DNA of 64,000 nt from Pseudomonas lutea (GTDB taxonomy: Bacteria > Pseudomonadota > Gammaproteobacteria > Pseudomonadales > Pseudomonadaceae), in assembly GCF_000759445.1 (NCBI RefSeq), contig NZ_JRMB01000001.1, forward strand, positions 744,001 through 808,000. Reading direction: 5' to 3'. A model generated the notes under the pieces. It made no database searches, was not told the DNA's origin, and saw only the letters and a program-made list of their open reading frames with translations. Below, in pieces: positions 17,890-27,148 of the stretch (positions are counted from its first letter, which is position 1; each line of letters begins with the position of its first letter). A program made the translations under genes and the position numbers.

Positions 17890-17902
17890 GATAGTGACTA
17901 TC
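17890..17902. promoter_or_regulatory. 13-bp palindrome overlapping the candidate promoter
   Basis: GATAGTGACTATC is a perfect inverted repeat of 6 bp with a one-base centre. It overlaps the -35 of the candidate minus-strand promoter, so it could be an operator. No regulator is assigned. Confidence 0.35.
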
Positions 17903-18152
17903 AAGAGCGGTGTGGCTATCGCCGCGTCTTACGGTGCTAAAAGACTGCCGCAGGACCGCGAGCGCTCTAACCCGGTACTGCGGTGAGTGCCAGGGCGTGC
18001 AATACCTATAAAGACAGTGTGTCGTGCTTTGGATTTTTTGCGGTCACCATCTGCCAACCGCCCGGCCCTGCGTTGAACTTTCATATGAACTCGAAACTGA
18101 ACGCCGCATCGAAGTGCGGATGTGCTGGGCCTTAATCAGACAGGGGATAACA

Positions 18153-19475
18153 ATGACGTTCGTAAAATGGAATCTGATGACGCTGGCCGTCTCGCTTGGT
18201 GTGAGTCAATGGGCAACGGCAGGGGTTGTCAGTGATCAATCAGAGGCCAAAGGCTTTGTCGACGACAGCAGCCTGACCGTTCACCTGAAGAACTATTACT
18301 TCAACCGCGACAACAAGAATGGCAAGGACGACAGCAAGGACTGGACCCAGGGCGTCCTCGGCAACTTCAGTTCCGGCTTTACCCAGGGCACGGTAGGTTT
18401 CGGTGTCGACGCTTACGGTTACTGGGGCTTGAAGCTTGATGGCGGTGGCGGTACCACCGGCACTGGCAACCTGCCGGTGGACAGCCATGGCGATCCGCAG
18501 GATGAATACGGCACGGCAGGCGGCGCGCTGAAAATGCGTATCTCCAAGACCGAACTGCGTTACGGCAACCTGCAGCCAGAGGCGCCTGTGTTCGCGGCCG
18601 GAGGCTCTCGTTTGTTTCCGCAAACGGCGACCGGCTTCAACCTGCTCAGCAGCGATATTGCCAATCTTGAACTTGACGGCGGCCACTTCACCGGCAGCAA
18701 CGGCCCGGTGACCACCAACAACGATCATGGTATCTGGGCGGCGTACGCCAACGTTGAAGCGAGCAGCATTGATTACGCTGGCGGCAAATACGCGATCAAC
18801 GATAACTTCACGGTCAGCCTGTACGGCTCGGACCTTAAAGATGTCTGGCGTCAGTACTACGGTAATGCCAATTACACCTTGCCGCTGTCTGACCAGCAGT
18901 CAGTGAATCTGGATTTCAATATTTACCGCACCAATGACACTGGCGCCGCCAAGGCGGGGGATATCAGCAACACAACGTGGTCGCTGGCTGCCGCGTATTC
19001 GTTTCTCACCGCGCATACGCTGACGCTGGCCTATCAAAAAGTTCACGGCGACACCCCCTTCGACTACGTGGCGTTTGGCAATAACGGCGCAGGCGATACG
19101 GGCGATTCGATATTGCTGGCCAACTCTGTTCAGTATTCCGACTTCAACGGCCCGGGTGAAAAGTCCTGGCAGGCCCGGTACGACTTGAACATGGCCACTT
19201 ACGGTGCGCCCGGCTTGAGTTTCATGGTGCGGTATATCCACGGTGACGACATTGACGGTTCGCATATCCCGTCCAACAGCACTTACACCGGTTATGGCGA
19301 TGACGGTGATCACCATGAGACTAACCTGGAGGCCAAGTACGTGGTGCAATCCGGCCCGGCCAAGGACTTGTCGTTGCGCATGCGTCAGGCGTGGCACACC
19401 GCTAATGGTGATCAGCCCGACGGCGACGTCAAAGAGTTTCGCCTGATCGCCGATTACCCGATCAATATCTTTTGA
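18153..19475 (+). CDS. OprD-family outer-membrane porin
   Basis: A 440-residue outer-membrane channel of the usual OprD length. The signal peptide is WNLMTLAVSLGVSQWATAG. The mature start FVDDSSLTVHLKNYYFNRD is the family's hallmark, followed by DWTQGVLGNFSSGFTQGTVGFGVDAYGY. Alternating aromatic/hydrophilic beta strands run to a C-terminal strand ending in Phe (DYPINIF), required for outer-membrane assembly. The ATG at 18153 has AGGGGA eight bases upstream; a longer frame lacks a signal peptide. OprD porins carry amino acids or organic acids. The nearby glyoxylate operon hints at a small-acid substrate, but this is weak. Confidence 0.92.
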   Translation: MTFVKWNLMTLAVSLGVSQWATAGVVSDQSEAKGFVDDSSLTVHLKNYYFNRDNKNGKDDSKDWTQGVLGNFSSGFTQGTVGFGVDAYGYWGLKLDGGGGTTGTGNLPVDSHGDPQDEYGTAGGALKMRISKTELRYGNLQPEAPVFAAGGSRLFPQTATGFNLLSSDIANLELDGGHFTGSNGPVTTNNDHGIWAAYANVEASSIDYAGGKYAINDNFTVSLYGSDLKDVWRQYYGNANYTLPLSDQQSVNLDFNIYRTNDTGAAKAGDISNTTWSLAAAYSFLTAHTLTLAYQKVHGDTPFDYVAFGNNGAGDTGDSILLANSVQYSDFNGPGEKSWQARYDLNMATYGAPGLSFMVRYIHGDDIDGSHIPSNSTYTGYGDDGDHHETNLEAKYVVQSGPAKDLSLRMRQAWHTANGDQPDGDVKEFRLIADYPINIF

Positions 19476-19513
19476 GGATTCGCAGTTTGATGTAACCGTT
19501 TCGCTCTGACAAA

Positions 19514-19548
19514 AAGCCAGGCAGTCCGAGAGGTGCCTGGCTTCTTAT
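19514..19548. terminator. Rho-independent terminator after the porin
   Basis: AAGCCAGGCA and TGCCTGGCTT form a 10-bp stem, with AAAA on the left and TTCTT on the right. The stem can work in both directions, ending the porin transcript and possibly the gcl operon. Confidence 0.75.
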
Positions 19549-19583
19549 CGTCTGCACTCCGGGATGCGGCAGGAGGGCATGCC

Positions 19584-19720
19584 CCCTCCCGGCTGAAGCC
19601 GGTCCCACTGAAAGCAAAGCAAAGCAAAGCAAAGCAAAGCAAAGCAAAGCAAAGCTAAGCAAAACTAAGCGTGCGGTCAGCGGCATGAACATTGTAGGAC
19701 CGGCTTCAGCCGGGAAGGGG
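19584..19720. repeat. Inverted REP pair enclosing an AAAGC pentamer tract
   Basis: Left element CCTCCCGGCTGAAGCCGGTC (about 19584-19608) and right element TGTAGGACCGGCTTCAGCCG (about 19693-19720) are inverted copies of one REP type. Between them lie nine perfect AAAGC units (19611-19655) and three degenerate ones to 19670. The tract is intergenic, between the porin and glxR ends. Confidence 0.9.
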
Positions 19721-19750
19721 CCGGAACGTGCAACACCTCTGTGAGCGCAT

Positions 19751-20653
19751 TCAGTTTGGCGTGTGATCACCGCGAATCGAGTGGTTGGCCATGTGCTCCA
19801 GGCCCTTGATCAACCCCGAGTGATCCCAGCCACTCCCGCCCAGCGCCGCGCAGGTGCTGAACACTTGCTGCGCGTTGGCGGTGTTGGGCAGGTTCAGCCC
19901 CAGTTCGCGTGCGCCCTCAAGCGCCAGGTTCAAGTCCTTCTGATGCAGGGCAATCCTGAAGCCCGGACTGAACGTCCCGTTGATCATCCGTTCGCCATGC
20001 ACTTCCAGAATTTTCGACGAGGCGAATCCGCCCATCAGCGCCTCGCGCACTTTGGCCGGATCAGCGCCGTTCTTCGAGGCAAACAGCAAGGCCTCGGCAA
20101 CCGCCTGAATGTTCAGCGCGACGATGATCTGGTTGGCCACTTTGGCGGTCTGCCCGTCGCCGTTGCCGCCGACCAGGGTGATGTTTTTACCCATGGCCTG
20201 GAAAAGGGGCAGGGCACTGTCAAACGCGGCCTGCTCGCCACCGACCATGATGCTCAGCGTCGCGGCCCTTGCGCCCACCTCACCCCCGGACACCGGAGCG
20301 TCAAGGTAGCGCGCGCCGGTCGCGTTGATCTTCTCGGCGAAGCCTTTGGTTGCCGATGGTGAGATCGAGCTCATGTCGATCACCAACTTGCCTGCGCTGC
20401 AGCCTTCGCTCAGCCCGTTTTCGCCGAACAGCACGTCATTGACCTGCGGGGTGTCGGGCAGCATGACGATGATGAACTCCGCCTCTTGCGCCACCTCCCG
20501 CGGATTGGCCAATACCATGGCGCCGCCGTCTATCAGAGCCGCAGGTGGTGAACTGAAGTGCCGGGAAAGAATAAGTTGATGGCCTGCGTTCTGCAGGTTT
20601 TGCGCCATGGGCAGGCCCATGATGCCGGTGCCGATAAAGCCGATGGTGGCCAT
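19751..20653 (-). CDS. glxR: 2-hydroxy-3-oxopropionate (tartronate semialdehyde) reductase
   Basis: A 300-residue beta-hydroxyacid dehydrogenase. The Rossmann motif IGFIGTGIMGLPMAQNL starts at residue 3. The substrate-binding DAPVSGGEVGARAATLSIMVGG and the catalytic Lys in GQTAKVANQIIV are as expected. It reduces tartronate semialdehyde, made by glyoxylate carboligase, to glycerate. The ATG at 20653 follows AGAGGAAC; upstream codons are non-conserved. It is the third gene of gcl-hyi-glxR and is separated from hyi by a 215-base spacer with repeats, so it may also have its own regulation. Confidence 0.93.
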   Translation of the reverse strand: MATIGFIGTGIMGLPMAQNLQNAGHQLILSRHFSSPPAALIDGGAMVLANPREVAQEAEFIIVMLPDTPQVNDVLFGENGLSEGCSAGKLVIDMSSISPSATKGFAEKINATGARYLDAPVSGGEVGARAATLSIMVGGEQAAFDSALPLFQAMGKNITLVGGNGDGQTAKVANQIIVALNIQAVAEALLFASKNGADPAKVREALMGGFASSKILEVHGERMINGTFSPGFRIALHQKDLNLALEGARELGLNLPNTANAQQVFSTCAALGGSGWDHSGLIKGLEHMANHSIRGDHTPN

Positions 20654-20729
20654 GAGTTGTTCCTCTTGTGAGACAGGTCGGATTGGATAGCCCGGATTAA
20701 TCGCTCGGACGTGTTCGCGAATCAGTCGC

Positions 20730-20771
20730 GCAGTGGGGCTCGTGCAGTGAGGCTCGTGCAGTGAGGCTCGT
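20730..20771. repeat. Three tandem 14-bp repeats
   Basis: GCAGTGGGGCTCGT, then GCAGTGAGGCTCGT twice, directly head to tail in the hyi-glxR spacer. The first copy differs at one base. Confidence 0.85.
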
Positions 20772-20774
20772 GTA

Positions 20775-20854
20775 GCCGCGCGCTTGCCCGCGAGGGCAAT
20801 TGGCGCCTGACGCCGGAGTTCGCATGACACATGCAATTGCCGGCAAGCGCGCGC
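20775..20854. repeat. Inverted REP-like pair in the hyi-glxR spacer
   Basis: GCGCGCTTGCC with GGCAATTG (from about 20778) and CAATTGCCGGCAAGCGCGCG (from 20833) are inverted copies. They could fold into a long hairpin in the mRNA and lower glxR expression relative to gcl and hyi. Confidence 0.6.
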
Positions 20855-20868
20855 CGACACGGCGCAGG

Positions 20869-21651
20869 TCACACCAGATTGTGTGCCTTCAACCAGCCCA
20901 GTCCTGCCTCGGTGGTGGTCAGGGGTTTGTACTCACAGCCGATCCAGCCGCGATAGCCCAACCGGTCCAGGTGCCTGAACAAAAAGCCGTAGTTGATCTC
21001 GCCCGTGCCCGGTTCATGCCGACCAGGGTTGTCTGCCAACTGCACGTGCCGGATCACCGGCAGGTGCTTTTCCAGGGTGCGGGCCAGGTCGCCTTCCATG
21101 ATTTGCATGTGGTAGAGGTCGTATTGCAGCGACAGATTTTGGCTGCCGACCTTGTCGCGAATCGCCATCGCCTGGGCCGTGGTGTTCAGGTAGAAGCCCG
21201 GAATGTCGAGGGTGTTGATCATTTCCATGACCAGTCCGATCCCTTGGGCCTGGAGCCGGTCGGCGGCGTATTTGAGGTTGTCGACGAAGGTTTTTTCAAT
21301 CAGTCCTTCATCCACCCCTGGAGGCTTGATCCCGGCGAGGCAATTGACCTGTGTGTTGCCCAGGACCTTGGCGTAGGCGATGGCCAGATCGACCCCTGCG
21401 TAGAATTCCTCAACTCGATCAGGATGACAGGCGATTCCGCGCTCGCCGTTGGCCCAATCGCCGGCCGGCAGGTTGAACAGCACCTGGGTCAGACGGTTGC
21501 GCTCCAGTTCGGCTTTGATCTGGGCCGAGCTGAAATCGTAGGGAAACAGGTATTCCACTCCGCTGAAAGGAACGTTGGCGGCGGCTTCAAAGCGCTGCAG
21601 AAAATCCACCTCAGTGAACAACATCGACAGGTTGGCGCATAAACGCGGCAT
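20869..21651 (-). CDS. hyi: Hydroxypyruvate isomerase
   Basis: A 260-residue TIM-barrel isomerase that interconverts tartronate semialdehyde and hydroxypyruvate. Family features include the N-terminal PRLCANLSMLFTEVDFLQRF, GVEYLFPYD, NLPAGDWANGERGIACHP, and the metal ligands in LVMEMIN, YDLYHMQIMEGDLA, QLADNPGRHEPGTGEINY and IGCEYKP. The ATG at 21651 has AAGGAGTACGCC before it. It follows gcl by about 40 bases on the same strand. Confidence 0.94.
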   Translation of the reverse strand: MPRLCANLSMLFTEVDFLQRFEAAANVPFSGVEYLFPYDFSSAQIKAELERNRLTQVLFNLPAGDWANGERGIACHPDRVEEFYAGVDLAIAYAKVLGNTQVNCLAGIKPPGVDEGLIEKTFVDNLKYAADRLQAQGIGLVMEMINTLDIPGFYLNTTAQAMAIRDKVGSQNLSLQYDLYHMQIMEGDLARTLEKHLPVIRHVQLADNPGRHEPGTGEINYGFLFRHLDRLGYRGWIGCEYKPLTTTEAGLGWLKAHNLV

Positions 21652-21690
21652 GGCGTACTCCTTGTTTGTAAGCGGCAAAGGGGAGCGCGA

Positions 21691-23466
21691 TCAGTCCAGC
21701 AGGCTGACGGCGGTAGGGGCGTCGCATCGCGTTTCGGCCAGCGCCTCGAACTCGTTGATGGCGTTGATTTCGGTGCCCATCGCGATATTGGTGACACGCT
21801 CCAGAATGACCTCCACCACCACCGGCACGCGGTATTGCTGCATCAGCCCCGAGGCTTCGGCGAAGGCAGCCTGCAAGTGGGCTGGATCGAAAACGCGTAT
21901 CGCCTTGCAGCCCAGCCCTTCGGTTACCGCGACGTGGTCAACGCCGTAGCCCTCCAGCTGCGGGGCATTGACGTTGTCGAAGGCCAGTTGCACGCAGTAA
22001 TCCATGTCGAAATTACGCTGAGCCTGGCGAATGAGGCCGAGGTAGGCGTTGTTCACCACCACGTGGAGGTACGGCAGCTTGAACTGGGCGCCCACTGCGA
22101 GTTCTTCGATCATGAACTGGAAGTCGTAGTCACCCGACAGGGCGACCACGCGGCGGCTCGGGTCGGCCTTCACCACGCCCAGTGCTGCCGGAATGGTCCA
22201 GCCCAGTGGGCCGGCCTGGCCGCAGTTGATCCAGTGGCGCGGCTTGTACACGTGCAGCAGCTGCGCGCCGGCAATCTGCGACAGGCCGATGGTGCTCACA
22301 TAACAGGTGTCCTTGCCGAAGTAGCGGTTCATCTCCTCATACACGCGCTGGGGCTTGACCGGGATGTCCCCATAATGGGTTTTGCGCTGCAGCGTGCGCT
22401 TGCGCTCCTGACAACTGGCGAGCCACGCGCGGCGGTCTTTCAACTTGCCTGCCGTGTGCCATTCGCGCGCCACGTCGATGAACATCGCCAGCGCCGCGCC
22501 TGCGTCAGAGACAATCCCCAGGTCCGGGGTCAGAACCCGGCCGATCTGTGTCGGTTCGATGTCGACGTGGATGAACGTGCGCCCCTCGCTGTACACCGAA
22601 ACCGTACCGGTATGCCGGTTGGCCCAGCGGTTGCCGATGCCGAGGACCAGATCGGACGCCAGCATTGTGGCGTTGCCGTAGCGGTGGGACGTTTGCAGGC
22701 CGACCATTCCGGCCATTTGCGGGTGATCGTCAGGGATGGCGCCCCAACCCATCAGTGTCGGAATAACCGGGATGCCGGTGAGTTCGGCGAACTCCACCAG
22801 CGCGCCCGACGCGTCGGCGTTGATGATCCCGCCGCCCGCGACGATCAATGGACGCTCGGAGGCGTTGAGCATCGCCAGGGCTTTTTCGATCTGCCTGCGA
22901 CTGGCCTGGGGTTTGATCACCGGCAGGGGTTCGTAGGCGTCGATGTCGAATTCGATCTCGGCCATCTGCACGTCGAACGGCAAGTCGATCAGCACCGGAC
23001 CGGGTCGGCCACTGCGCATCAACTGAAAGGCCTTCTGAAACACGTAGGGCACCTGACCGGGTTCCATCACCGTGGTCGCCCACTTGGCGACGGGTGCGGC
23101 GATGCTGGCAATGTCCACCGCCTGGAAGTCTTCCTTGTGCAGGCGCGCACGCGGCGCCTGGCCGGTGATGCACAGGATCGGGATCGAATCGGCCGACGCG
23201 GAATACAGACCGGTGATCATGTCGGTGCCCGCGGGCCCTGACGTGCCGATGCACACGCCAATGTTGCCGGCCACTGCGCGGGTGTAGCCCTCGGCCATGT
23301 GCGAGGCGCCTTCGACATGACGCGCCAGGACATGATCGATGCCGCCTAGTTTCTTCAGTGCGGCGTACAGGGGGTTGATGGCGGCGCCGGGAATACCGAA
23401 CGCGGCGCTGACGCCTTCACGGCGCATGACCAGAACGGCGGCCTCAATGGCTCTCATGACGGGCAT
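21691..23466 (-). CDS. gcl: Glyoxylate carboligase
   Basis: A 591-residue thiamine-diphosphate and FAD enzyme that joins two glyoxylate molecules into tartronate semialdehyde with loss of CO2. Val51 in [14 protein letters not shown] replaces the Glu that activates ThDP in other family members; this Val is the known hallmark of Gcl. The ThDP motif is [30 protein letters not shown]. The product GlxR/Hyi pathway genes follow downstream. The divergent LysR at 23575 is the likely regulator. It opens a glyoxylate/allantoin-type assimilation operon. Confidence 0.97.
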   Translation of the reverse strand: MPVMRAIEAAVLVMRREGVSAAFGIPGAAINPLYAALKKLGGIDHVLARHVEGASHMAEGYTRAVAGNIGVCIGTSGPAGTDMITGLYSASADSIPILCITGQAPRARLHKEDFQAVDIASIAAPVAKWATTVMEPGQVPYVFQKAFQLMRSGRPGPVLIDLPFDVQMAEIEFDIDAYEPLPVIKPQASRRQIEKALAMLNASERPLIVAGGGIINADASGALVEFAELTGIPVIPTLMGWGAIPDDHPQMAGMVGLQTSHRYGNATMLASDLVLGIGNRWANRHTGTVSVYSEGRTFIHVDIEPTQIGRVLTPDLGIVSDAGAALAMFIDVAREWHTAGKLKDRRAWLASCQERKRTLQRKTHYGDIPVKPQRVYEEMNRYFGKDTCYVSTIGLSQIAGAQLLHVYKPRHWINCGQAGPLGWTIPAALGVVKADPSRRVVALSGDYDFQFMIEELAVGAQFKLPYLHVVVNNAYLGLIRQAQRNFDMDYCVQLAFDNVNAPQLEGYGVDHVAVTEGLGCKAIRVFDPAHLQAAFAEASGLMQQYRVPVVVEVILERVTNIAMGTEINAINEFEALAETRCDAPTAVSLLD

Positions 23467-23574
23467 TGGGTATTCTCCTGAACTCGATAGTTTTTGTATG
23501 TGAACAGCGTGATTTGAAACCGCCTGGTTGTGAATGGCTGTTTTAATCCGTTCTATCGGTATCTGGAGTATCGA

Positions 23575-24483
23575 ATGGACCGTTACACCGAGTTGCGCAG
23601 TTATGTTCTTGTCGCTACGCGCGGCAGCTTTGCCGGCGCCGCGCTGGTGGAGGGCGTCACGCCAGTGATCATGGGGCGGCGGCTAAGCGCGCTGGAGGAT
23701 CGGCTGGGGGTCAAGCTGATCCATCGCTCCACTCGCGGCCTGACCCTCACGGAAGCTGGCGAGTCGTATCTTGAGAACGCCAGGCGGGTGCTGCAGACGT
23801 TTGAAGAGCTGGACGCCAGCATCAGCGAGAACGAGAGCAGCGTTCGCGGGCACTTGGTGGTGTCGGCGCCGGCCGGTTTCGGACGCCGGCATGTCGCGCC
23901 CCATGCCCCGGAATTTCAGGCGCGGTTCCCGGACCTGCAGCTGTCCTTCAACCTCACCGACAACGTGGTGGACCTGGTGCGTGAGGGCTACGACATGAGC
24001 ATCCGCATCGGCGAGGTGCTCGACCCCAATTATGTGGCCATCAGGCTGTACGCCAATAAACGCGTGGTGTGTGGGTCACCGGCGTATTTCGCCAGGCACG
24101 GTTTCCCGCAGACCCTTGAAGACCTCGCGCAGCACAATTGCCTGTCCTTCAACCTGCAGGGCGGACAGCACCGGGGCTGGACGTTTCAGCGCGACGGCAA
24201 ACCGGTGGCCATCAAGGTGACGGGCAATCTCTACTGTAACGACGGCGAGTTGCTGTTTGACTGGGCCAGGCGCGGGCTGGGCTTGAGCTGGCGCTCGACC
24301 TGGGAAATTCAGAATGAAGTGCAAAGCGGCGAACTGGTCACCGTGCTGGACGAGTTTGCCTTGCCCAGCTACGACATCCAGGGGGTATACCCGCAACAGC
24401 ATTACCTGCCGGCAAAGGTGCGGTTCTTCATCGCGTTTTTGAAAGAGGTGTACAACCGGCCGGGGTACTGGCGGCAGGCGTGA
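23575..24483 (+). CDS. LysR-family regulator divergent from gcl
   Basis: A 302-residue LysR protein. The winged helix-turn-helix covers residues 1-62 ([19 protein letters not shown], then [23 protein letters not shown]), and the effector domain starts near [23 protein letters not shown]. The ATG at 23575 follows TGGAG; an upstream ATG at 23530 would add residues not seen in the family. The divergent position, with a 108-base shared promoter region, makes the gcl operon its likely target. Confidence 0.9.
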   Translation: MDRYTELRSYVLVATRGSFAGAALVEGVTPVIMGRRLSALEDRLGVKLIHRSTRGLTLTEAGESYLENARRVLQTFEELDASISENESSVRGHLVVSAPAGFGRRHVAPHAPEFQARFPDLQLSFNLTDNVVDLVREGYDMSIRIGEVLDPNYVAIRLYANKRVVCGSPAYFARHGFPQTLEDLAQHNCLSFNLQGGQHRGWTFQRDGKPVAIKVTGNLYCNDGELLFDWARRGLGLSWRSTWEIQNEVQSGELVTVLDEFALPSYDIQGVYPQQHYLPAKVRFFIAFLKEVYNRPGYWRQA

Positions 24484-24862
24484 GGGAGGCCTCAGCGGCA
24501 CTCACTGCAAAAGCTTCCCGGCTAAAGCCGGTCCCACAAGGGGATTGCATTTGCTGCGACACCCCGGACCTCTGTAGGAGCCGGCTTGCTGGCGAATGGC
24601 CGGTCCAGTCACCACATCTCTGGCGGGTGTTCGATTTTTCGCGGGCAAGCGCGCTCCTACACGTTGGGACTGCGATTCACCAGCGAGCCGGCACCTGCAG
24701 GTCGGCGTGCCGACAGGCATGTTGAGGCCGACGCAAAAACTGTAGGAGTGAGCTTGCTCGCGATAGCGGTGGCTCAAAGACGTTGATATCGACTGACCCG
24801 GTGCCTTCGCCAGCAAGCCGGCTCCTACAGATCGGTGAATGGATACCCGAAGGCGGAGCCGG
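24484..24862. repeat. Mosaic of six REP-type elements
   Basis: This convergent intergenic stretch holds no gene. It contains six palindromic elements of at least three types: 24513-24538 (CCCGGCTAAAGCCGG type), 24573-24596 and 24806-24829 (the GGAGCCGGCTTGCTGG type, opposite orientations), 24676-24699 (a diverged relative), and 24639-24661 and 24741-24768 (GGAG...GCTTGC(T/C)CGC types). Confidence 0.85.
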
Positions 24863-25627
24863 TTAGATCAGCTCGACAACCACCGGCGGCAGACCACGGA
24901 TCTCGCCTACGGCCAGGCCTGGCCCGGAGGTTTTGTACATGCCGGTATACGACCCGGTGGTGATCACCATCTCCGGTGTCACGGTCAAGCCGTTCTGGGT
25001 GTGGTGGTTGACCAGCCACGGCAGCAGGCGCCGTGGATCACCGGCAGGATTAGCGCCGTCGCCGGGCACGATGTCTTCATCCGCGAAGGTGAAGGTCAGG
25101 GCAGGCTCGACGAAGGGGAAGTGCGGGTCGTAGTCAACGAACTCGCCAATGATCAACGCGCCGTGGTTGAGCAGATCGCCCAACGCCAGCAGCGGTTCGA
25201 TTTTCGGCCAGGCGGCAAAGCGGCTCGACACCACTTCAATGGTCGCGCCCATCGTGGCGATGCTGCCCAGCACCTCATCATCCGAATAGGGCTGTTCGCG
25301 TGGGGTGAATGCGCGGCTGAGGCGGAAGGCGATTTCCAGCTCAAGGATGGGCGAAGGGTAATCGACGCATTCGACCTGACTGCCGCTGGCAAAAATACCG
25401 TCGTCCGGCAACAGCGCACCGTTGATTGGCCCGGTCGGCGACTTGGAACCGACTTTCCAGCCGCCGACTGAGGTCTCGCGCAGACGCAGGATTTCGCGTT
25501 GCAACGCGTAGGCGCTGGCGGCATCGACAGGCACGCTGTCAGCGGGGATTTCGGTGATTTTCTGACCGCGATGCATGGCATCGACAATCAACTGGGCAAT
25601 GTTCGCTGGGTGAGACGATGGATTCAC
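24863..25627 (-). CDS. 2-keto-4-pentenoate hydratase family protein (FAH superfamily)
   Basis: A 254-residue protein of the fumarylacetoacetate hydrolase-related hydratase group (MhpD/HpaH-like). Recognisable parts are the N-terminal AYALQREILRLRETSVGGWKVG, the metal-binding acidic cluster ILELEIAF and the C-terminal VITTGSYTGMYKTSGPG. Enzymes of this group hydrate 2-hydroxy-dienoates or decarboxylate oxalocrotonates in aromatic meta-cleavage pathways. No other meta-cleavage gene is nearby, so the substrate is open. Monocistronic, convergent with the gcl regulator across a REP-rich spacer. Confidence 0.82.
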   Translation of the reverse strand: MNPSSHPANIAQLIVDAMHRGQKITEIPADSVPVDAASAYALQREILRLRETSVGGWKVGSKSPTGPINGALLPDDGIFASGSQVECVDYPSPILELEIAFRLSRAFTPREQPYSDDEVLGSIATMGATIEVVSSRFAAWPKIEPLLALGDLLNHGALIIGEFVDYDPHFPFVEPALTFTFADEDIVPGDGANPAGDPRRLLPWLVNHHTQNGLTVTPEMVITTGSYTGMYKTSGPGLAVGEIRGLPPVVVELI

Positions 25628-25760
25628 GCGGGTCTTCCTTCAGGCCATTGATGGAAAGCGCTCCGGGCCGGTCGCCGTAACGGCGAGGGCCTTTCGGAGC
25701 CAGCGTGACTACTCTAACCCGATTTGCGGCATCACATCCCAGCGCAAGCACAAAAGGGCG

Positions 25761-26039
25761 TTAGCTGTGCTCGCACGCGTCACCCAGACGTGTGTACTCC
25801 AGTTTGTGGGCTACGCCTTTGCTGTCGATGTATTCCATATGTGCCTTGACCGGGGCGCACGGGTTGGCGGCGTTATTGGCACTGGTGATACGCACCACCT
25901 TGGCAATGTCCAGGTCTTCGCTGTAATCGTACTGGGCCGTTTGCGCCGACGTTGCAGTCGAGGTCTGGGGTGAACCCGGCTCGCCGGCAAAGGCAAACAG
26001 GCTGGTGAGGAAAAGCGCGACAAACAGGGGAAGTTTCAT
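25761..26039 (-). CDS. DUF2790-family small secreted protein
   Basis: A 92-residue protein with a clear signal peptide (MKLPLFVALFLTSLFAFA). The mature part carries the DUF2790 pattern: YSEDLDIAKVVRITSA, a central Cys before a pro-val-x-ala-x-M-x-Y-x-D-S-x-G stretch (CAPVKAHMEYIDSKGVAHKLEYTRLG), and a C-terminal Cys, so a disulfide is likely. The family is common in Pseudomonas and has no settled function. The gene stands alone between the hydratase and a LysR gene on the same strand. Confidence 0.85.
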   Translation of the reverse strand: MKLPLFVALFLTSLFAFAGEPGSPQTSTATSAQTAQYDYSEDLDIAKVVRITSANNAANPCAPVKAHMEYIDSKGVAHKLEYTRLGDACEHS

Positions 26040-26169
26040 GAGGGCTACTCGCAGGTCCGTGGAAGGCGAGCGCAGGGGAGTGGCTCGCTGATGGAGCCAT
26101 CTTAGGCAGCCGCACGTGTGGCGAAAAATGGTGCGTGTCGATAACGCCCATCAGTGCAGCTGATGATCT

Positions 26170-27078
26170 TCAGCCCGGCAGAGGCCCGAGAATCTCGTGG
26201 ATGAGCGCAATGAATGCATTCACCCGCCGTGACCCGCGATGGTTCGGCAGAAATAGCGCAGACACGTGACCCTTGGCATTGTCGGGATGCGCCGGCAGGT
26301 CAGCGAACAGCTCCAGCAACTGGCCACTTTCAATGTCCTGGCCCACCAGCCAGTCCGGCAGCAGCGCGACACCCGAGCCGGCCAGCACCAGTTCGCGCAG
26401 CACCTCGGCGTTGTTGCTCTTGAAGCGCCCGCGCACCGGCACGCGAACCTCGCCACTGTCAGCAATGAACGTCCACGCCTGCTGCGGATTGCCAAAGTTG
26501 AAACGCAGGCAATCGTGACCGGCAAGGTCTTGCGGTATCTGCGGCTGGCCGTGGTCGGCGAGGTAGTGCGCGCTGGCCACGACCCGTCGGCGGAACTGGC
26601 CGACCGGTCGACAGACCACGCCATCCATGGCCGCAGGCGTTCCCAGGCGGATCGATACATCGACGCGATCGGCAAACAGATCGACGACCGTGTCAGTCAG
26701 CGTGATGTCCAGCTCCAGGCGCGGATGACGTGCCATGAAGTGCGCCAGGTGTGGCGCGATGACCCGGCGCCCGAATGCGGTCGGCACTGACACCCGCAGC
26801 GGCCCGGAAGGCTCGTCCTGGCTGTCCATCACGGTGGCGTCGGCTTCTGCCAGATCATCCAGAATCTTGCGCGCGCGCAGGTAATACGCCGCCCCCGCAT
26901 CGGAGATCGTGACCTGCCGCGTCGAGCGATTGAGCAGCACCGTGCCCAGTTCGGCTTCCAGGGCATCGATCATGCGCGTGACGCTGGAGGTGGCGACGCC
27001 TAGCTGTCGAGCGGCTGCGGAAAAGCCTTTCACATCGACCGTTTCCACGAACATCTTCAGCGCCAGCAGCTTGTCCAT
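26170..27078 (-). CDS. LysR-family regulator
   Basis: A 302-residue LysR protein beginning MDKLLALKMFVETVDVKGF. The helix-turn-helix is SAAARQLGVATSSVTRMIDALEAELG, followed by LLNRSTRQVTISDAG, and the effector domain begins at GPLRVSVPTAFGRRVIAPHL. The ATG at 27078 is the family start; a longer frame upstream is not conserved. A second LysR gene lies 70 bases further upstream on the same strand. The target is unknown. Confidence 0.9.
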   Translation of the reverse strand: MDKLLALKMFVETVDVKGFSAAARQLGVATSSVTRMIDALEAELGTVLLNRSTRQVTISDAGAAYYLRARKILDDLAEADATVMDSQDEPSGPLRVSVPTAFGRRVIAPHLAHFMARHPRLELDITLTDTVVDLFADRVDVSIRLGTPAAMDGVVCRPVGQFRRRVVASAHYLADHGQPQIPQDLAGHDCLRFNFGNPQQAWTFIADSGEVRVPVRGRFKSNNAEVLRELVLAGSGVALLPDWLVGQDIESGQLLELFADLPAHPDNAKGHVSALFLPNHRGSRRVNAFIALIHEILGPLPG

Positions 27079-27148
27079 GAGTCTGTGTTCCTGTGCGGTG
27101 AGTGCAATGCGCAATGCTGCCGACAGTCGCAGCCGGGCGCGCGGCGGG

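Noticed and set aside
19454..19770. Open frames through the AAAGC tract
   Set aside because: They translate the pentamer into a low-complexity repeat (LLCFA-type) and arise from the repeat, with no start signal.
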